Origin: Allantophomopsis cytisporea
Lineage: Eukaryota > Ascomycota > Leotiomycetes > Phacidiales > Phacidiaceae
Length of the DNA: 64,000 nucleotides
Direction of reading: 5' to 3'
Assembly (NCBI GenBank): GCA_024752435.1
Contig: CP103026.1
Span: 1,488,001 to 1,552,000, forward strand
Numbering within the stretch: position 1 is the first letter of the stretch; every line of letters begins with the position of its first letter. Of the stretch, positions 58,985-64,000 are shown piece by piece. Below the pieces are notes generated by a model. It was not told the DNA's origin and searched no databases. It saw nothing but the letters and a program-made list of their open reading frames with translations. The position numbers were made by a program, and so were the translations under genes.

Positions 58985-59423
58985 AAACTTCTTCGCCAAG
59001 TCCAAAACGAATCTCGACATCTCCAAATCACACCACCAAAATCCCCGTATGAGAATATGAATCTCCCTCTGCGGCTCTTTGTATCGGCAATGTAATGCAT
59101 TAAGGTGCTGTGCATTGTCTGCTGGCCTTGCCCGCGCGCGCCCTCTTTCACCTTGCTCACTCTCTCACGCTCTCACATTCAACTTACTCATTCTCTCTCT
59201 CCGTCGCCCTGCTTCTGCTGCACTCTCTCCCAGGGCACAAACTCATGCCCTCTCCGTGCAACAGTTCACCGATTTACGTACCAACGACCTTTACCTGCGC
59301 AGCCCCATTTCTCTCTTTCATAGATACAATATAGACGCGACCTCCTGCGTTCTTCCCTCACCCCCCCCCCAAATATTACATAACTTTACAACGAACTCTC
59401 GTCCAAATCCCGAACCCGAAACC

Positions 59424-61743
59424 ATGGTCTCCGATCATACCTACGAGCTGTGCCTTCCCGTCCTGGAAGACAGGACCCTCGAAGATGAGGATAAGACGGA
59501 TAAATTAGAGGATTTATTGAAGAAGGAAACCACTCTTTCGGGTCAGCAACTCGAGAACGCCATCCTAGATATACTATGGCGATACCGGGAGGGCCCTTCC
59601 TCGGCGACTTCACCTCCGCCGATGCGACACAACATCTTGCGCCGACCATCACCTGCTTCATGGCAGATGCCCCGGAATACTTCTACACCTCTATCATCAT
59701 CTCCGCGCCTCGGTGTCAGCCCTCTGGCACCATCTCACTATGTCCCTTCATCGTTTAATCGAACCCTCTCCTCAACGGCTTCGCCCTTCACATCCCCACG
59801 GCCATCACCTCGTCTAGCATTCTCAAGTCCGGCCATACCACATAGTCCGAACTTGAACGCATACGAATTCCCAACAGACACAAGTCCCACCGGAGAGATA
59901 TATGGAGATCTGGGAAGTGAGAATGTGGACTGGCTGGTGGGCGACGATGTCATCAGTAATGCTTCTTCGTCCGCCGGTCACAGCGCTCTCAATGCTGCTG
60001 CGGCAGAATACATTCAGCCACAGCAAAATGATATGAGTCCATATGATATGCTACGGGCGATCTTTGGCCAGGCCAAGTCCGATGATGAGATCGAAGCGGC
60101 CCTGGTCACACATGGCTACGATCTCAGTAATGCAATGATATCACTCATGGATCCTCAGACGGTAGAAGCTTCGACAGCTCAGGCTCAAACAGCTGCTTCA
60201 AAGAATGCTGTTCTGATTGGCAAGTCTATGGCCACCGATATACCGCAGCGATCTTCTACGCCAACGGGTCACCAAAAGAGTGGCGTCGTTTGTCGCTTCT
60301 GGCTCTCAACTGGTCACTGCGCTAGAGCAGACTGCCGGTTCAGCCATGATCTCAGCAATCATATTTGCAAGTAAGTACAAAATGGCCTGGTGAAGTATTG
60401 ACAATTTCTGACATGAACAGATACTGGCTTCTGGGCAATTGTCTCGCTGGCGATACCTGCATCTTCTCACATGATCCATCCGCCTTCATGAACCGTCTAA
60501 CCCTGGATGGAAACGGTACTCCTCCACAGCAACCTAATCAACCTAGCTTCCAGTTTCAGGACGAGGGTGCATTCCCATCGCTGCAATCCCAATATCAATG
60601 GGGCAATAACTACCCTAACAATTACAATTATCAACACGTGGGATATCAGCCAGGCTTCAAGGGTGTACAAGACTATGGCAGTGACGCCTCAAGTCAAAGA
60701 TCAAGACCTACAAGTCGCCAAGCACGTGATTCACCAGTTGCACCATCACTGGACGATACAGAAGCCTTTCCATCTCTGGGCGCTGCTGGCAAAGGGGGCA
60801 AGAAACACCATGGCAAAAGGGGTGGCCATGGTCACACTCACAAAGAAAACTCAGCTCCATCTTCCCTTGCCGATGTTGTGAAGATGTCTCCTTCACCAGG
60901 TCCAAGTCTTCTGCGACAAGACTTGAAGAAGATGAGTCGCAATGGGAGCTCTTCCAGTATACGAAATGGCGAAAACAGTGTTGCAGCACAAGCTATCTCA
61001 CCCCCTCAACATGTTCCATGGCTCGAAACTGGTGAAAAGGCCAACAAGGCATATCTTAAAGCTCGACAAGATGCAATTAAGCACGGGGGCTTGCGAAATA
61101 AGTTCTTACAAAGGTATGAGAACCCTCTTGCTACATTCACGTTCTGTATCAGTTAACACCCACTAGTGCCGCCCAAGCTTGGAATCGCAATGATGCCCGT
61201 GCTGCTAAAGCTCTCAGTCTCCGTGGTCAATCTGAAAACGACCTCATGAGAAAAGCGCATCGCGAAGCAGCCCGTGAACTATATGAAGAACGCAATAAAT
61301 CCAGCAACTCTACTTCAGAACTGTATGTAGACCTACACGGCCTTCATCCAGAGGAAGCAGTTGAGTATCTTGAACGCGTACTTTTGGAACATTCATCTTC
61401 CCAACGACCAGTCTATGCAATCACAGGCACAGGTCACCATTCCAAGAATGGCAAAGATAAGGTTGGCAAAGCGATCCGAAATTTCCTTAACGAATGGAGA
61501 TATGCCTACAGAGAATTCTCCGTACCTGGAGATCGAAATAACGTCGGAGGCATATTGGGCGTCGATGCCAGGAGTTGGGACAGAACGTTGACAAGAGAAG
61601 GTCAGAGTAGTGAGACTGTTGAAAGTGCCACTGGCGGAACCGTTGAGGAAGACATACTGGCCCAAGGCCATGAGATCGGCGATGGGAAGGTTAGGCTTCT
61701 GGTTAGAGATGCTCCAAGACAGGGGGTCAAGGCGGGACGATAG
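59424..61743 (+). CDS. CUE-like, tandem CCCH zinc finger, DUF1771 and SMR domain protein (Cue2/no-go-decay nuclease type), 738 aa
   Basis: Exons 59424-60370, 60421-61113 and 61167-61743; introns 50 and 53 bp. ATG 59424 is the first in its frame. The order is a disordered Ser/Pro region; a CUE-like helix set (YDMLRAIFGQAKSDDEIEAAL) at about 208-240; CCCH fingers C-x8-C-x4-C-x3-H (290-308) and C-x7-C-x5-C-x3-H (315 on); a Gly/His/Lys-rich linker; DUF1771 (547-590); and SMR with LDxHGL-type VDLHGLH, ITGTGHHS and GGILGVD. SMR proteins of this architecture (yeast Cue2, animal N4BP2/NONU-1) cut mRNA at stalled or collided ribosomes, and the DxH in VDLHGL is the expected active site. The CCCH pair is not in yeast Cue2 and may add RNA binding. 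Confidence 0.88.
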
Positions 61744-62724
61744 TAGTATAAAGAAAGAATAAATCAGTTAAACATATAATTCGGCTCATACCGATATGAC
61801 GCGATCATTGTTGTGTGGAGATGTGGGAATGGTACGTATACCGAACGAGACTGTTCGTCACCGAAGAGCGCAGAACCCCAGATAAGTACGTGGTACTTCG
61901 GGGCAAGGTTAGTTTGAGTACTCAAGTCCCCCTCCCCCCGGATGTTGAGATGTTGTTTAAAGTACGTACCGTGAAGTAGCGGGACTTTCCAGAAGACAAG
62001 ACCAGGATTGCGTGTCCATCCCGTAGGTCTAGAATTGTATTAGCTCCTCTCCTAGTCAGAAGCATATTTCAAGTGGCAGAAAATTCGTCAGCTCTTCAGC
62101 CCCTTCCAACTCCGACTTTTACCCATCACAGCCAGCTCATCATCCTCACACTCTACCCAGTACACGATGACGAACGTCCAACGCGTACAGCTTCTCTGTC
62201 TATCCTGCTAATTTACTTGGTAAATGCAAATAGCCATTATCTCATTCCTTCTCATTGGCAGAATCAGTCACTTTATATTCTACTTCCGGAGCTTGACCGA
62301 CTACTTTGCTCCGAGATTCACGGGCCAAGACATTTCAACCCCCGAGAGGGGCTGTTGATGGCTGATTCGCAAGCGCGAAGCAAACGCTTGTGTTCTGCTG
62401 TCGTTTCCATCAGGTCACTGCCGGAACACTAGTCCAGCTACCGGTCGCTTGTTCCTGAATTATTCCAGGTGTCCCCGCAGTCCTTCTGGCTCCGCCTGGC
62501 GGAAACGTCAACTGAACCATAGTCATGAAGATCGAAATGAAACAAGGAAAGACGCTTTTCGATAGGTAGGACGTTCTCCTGTACTGCGGGATGGGCCGTT
62601 GAGACTTGTAGGTTATTATAAAGACTCTCGTTTCCTTGCTATGGCTTCTGATTATCTTCATTTCATCTCCACTACTGTTATCTAATAAGCGTTCACGTTC
62701 TTTTTCACTTTGCACTCGTTTGAT
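61744..62724. other. Intergenic region and esterase promoter
   Basis: About 980 bp. No supported gene. A plus-strand frame at 62073-62432 is not coding-like. Pyrimidine-rich sequence just before 62725 fits a leader. Confidence 0.4.
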
Positions 62725-64000
62725 ATGCATATCTCTTCCCTCCTGCTGCCCCTCGCAGCCTCCGCGGTCTCGGCCCGGAACGCTTACCGCGGACGAGACG
62801 TCGTCGCCGCAACCACCACAGGCTCTTCGTCTACACCCACCGTGACGCTCGACTACACCACCATCGTCCCAACCGCTGGCAACAGCTCCCTGGGCTACTA
62901 CAAGTACCAGAACATCCGCTACGCGGCTGTGCCAACCGGTGACTTGCGCTTCGCCAAGCCCGAATGGCCACCCGTCGAGACGGTCCTCAACACCGGCGAC
63001 CTTGCCGCAGAGGATGTCGATTGCTCCTCCGAGGAAGACTGTCTGTACATGGATATCTGGGCGCCTGCTAACTCCGCGGGCAAGAAGCTTCCTGTTCTGG
63101 TCTGGACATATGGTGGTGGGTTCACCGCCGGTAGCAAGTCTCAGAACACCCCTGAGGGCCTCTTCGATCTTTCTACCGACTTCGTCTTCGTTGCGTATAA
63201 TTACAGACTTGGTATTACTGGCCTTGCGAACGGCCCTACCTTGTTGCACGAAGGCGGTACCTCTAACACTGCTGTTTGGGACGTCACACATGCTTTTGAG
63301 TGGACTAAGAAGTACATCAGCAACTTCGGTGGTGATCCTGATGATGTTACCGCTGTCGGTTTCTCCGCTGGTGGCTCTCAGGTTCTGTTCCAACTGACTG
63401 TAAGTTAAATTTTCCCTACTATTCATGCAGACTACAGCCTTCTAACTTCTGCAGCGCTTTGCCGGTCATGCCGAGCAACTTTTCAAAAAGGCATACGTCA
63501 TGTCCCCAGGTTACGTTCCAGGAGCTGGTCATCACCACGCCGAAGTCTTCTGGCAAAACGTCTCCAGCGCCGTTGGATGTGACGGTGGCCACTTGGATTG
63601 TATGCGCTCTGTTGACTTCGATACCCTCTCCACTGCTTCCAGCGACACCGTTTCCAACTACACCTACCAAATGCAGCCTCGTGTAGACGGTGATATCATT
63701 GCCGACACTTGTAAGTTTCTCCTCTCAATACTCCCTATTTTTTCAACCTCATTAACACCCTTTTCACAGACGAAGCCCAGCTTTACCAAGGCCGCTTCAA
63801 CTTCAGTGGTCCATTCGTCATCTCCCACGAGCAACATGAAGCCAACAGCCAAGCCTACAGCGGTGTCGACACAGTTGCCGACATCTCTACCGGCTGAAGA
63901 TTTTCTTCCCAGCCATCACCGATGATGTTATCGAGGAGCTCCTTGAGCTGTACCCAGAGGACGACTACACCTCTCCCGGACTTCGCTTCGCGGACATGAA
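62725..64000 (+). pseudogene. Secreted type B carboxylesterase (lipase-like), 3' part outside window, one-base frameshift
   Basis: Exons 62725-63399, 63455-63710 and from 63770; introns 55 and 59 bp. A signal peptide (MHISSLLLPLAASAVSA) is followed by the alpha/beta-hydrolase type B fold: EDCLYMDIWAP, PVLVWTYGGGF (oxyanion hole) and the nucleophile elbow GFSAGGSQ. The remaining triad residues would lie partly beyond the window. Fungal relatives hydrolyse esters outside the cell. In exon 3 the family frame runs to ...VADIST, then meets TGA at 63895. Reading one frame over, the expected continuation resumes at once (LKIFFPAITDDVIEEL...) and stays open to the window end. So one base is missing near 63891-63893. 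The cause is either a real inactivating mutation or a sequencing error; otherwise the gene looks well preserved. Confidence 0.82.

Larger units (their letters stand above)
56864..59423. other. Long divergent promoter/leader region of TVP38 and the SMR gene
   Basis: 2.56 kb. Alternating TATA/GTAT runs lie at about 57930-58010. A pentanucleotide array occupies 58554-58623 and a GACTTC repeat 58961-58984. A GTGAGT donor at 58656 and CTACAG acceptor at about 58700 look like an intron in the SMR gene's leader. The frame at 59079-59423 is open but has no ATG until 59424. Confidence 0.5.

Noticed and set aside
58636..59052. 138-codon plus-strand frame upstream of the SMR gene
   Set aside because: It overlaps an apparent leader intron and the GACTTC microsatellite; better explained as 5' leader.
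23667..61743. Idea of an mRNA-decay gene cluster (UPF3, PAT1, SMR protein)
   Set aside because: The three are 24 and 7 kb apart with unrelated genes between, on ordinary promoters; chance co-occurrence is the simplest reading.
62410..63426. 338-codon minus-strand frame opposite the carboxylesterase
   Set aside because: It is the antisense shadow of the esterase exon, which has clear family motifs on the plus strand.

Overview
The window is nuclear DNA of a filamentous ascomycete (Pezizomycotina). The signs are short introns (mostly 44-75 bp) with GTAAGT-like donors and CTAAC-type branch points, long gene-poor spacers, a lone dispersed 5S rRNA gene, and single-copy housekeeping genes in fungal form (UPF3, PAT1, Rieske protein, TVP38, GT15 mannosyltransferase, KAP114). 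A leotiomycete (Helotiales) is my best guess, but only from general resemblance. I see no transposase, reverse transcriptase, virus, CRISPR array or prokaryotic operon. All exon structures below were deduced by hand from splice signals, reading phase and family resemblance.

Left third (1-20 kb), accessory: the 3' end of a proline-rich protein; a three-exon gene for a 1550-residue coiled-coil protein with an internal six-cysteine cluster; a membrane-anchored relative of histidine acid phosphatases lacking its catalytic motif; then a sparse stretch with three small coiled-coil genes of unknown function and a striking inverted repeat at 15.3 kb.

Middle (20-30 kb): a PNPOx-fold protein, a PP6/Sit4-type phosphatase with an unusual insert, and UPF3. 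These are followed by two tandem paralogous genes for Cys/His-rich microproteins of 53 and 50 residues with identical cysteine spacing.

29-37 kb is a second accessory block: an unrecognised 727-residue protein with a lysine-rich tail, a divergent but well-folded 5S rRNA gene, a pseudokinase fused to a C2H2 finger, and, tail to tail with it, a GTPase ending in a C4 zinc ribbon.

Right half (38-64 kb) is mostly core: REV7 and KAP114 (divergent), a cytochrome P450, mitochondrial ribosomal protein uS12m, a GT15 mannosyltransferase divergent from PAT1, the Rieske protein, TVP38, a CCCH-DUF1771-SMR protein (Cue2/no-go-decay type), and a secreted type B carboxylesterase that carries a frameshift and runs off the end. 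Three genes (UPF3, PAT1, the SMR protein) act in mRNA decay but are far apart, so I do not claim a cluster. The most unusual material is the microprotein pair and the pseudokinase/GTPase block.
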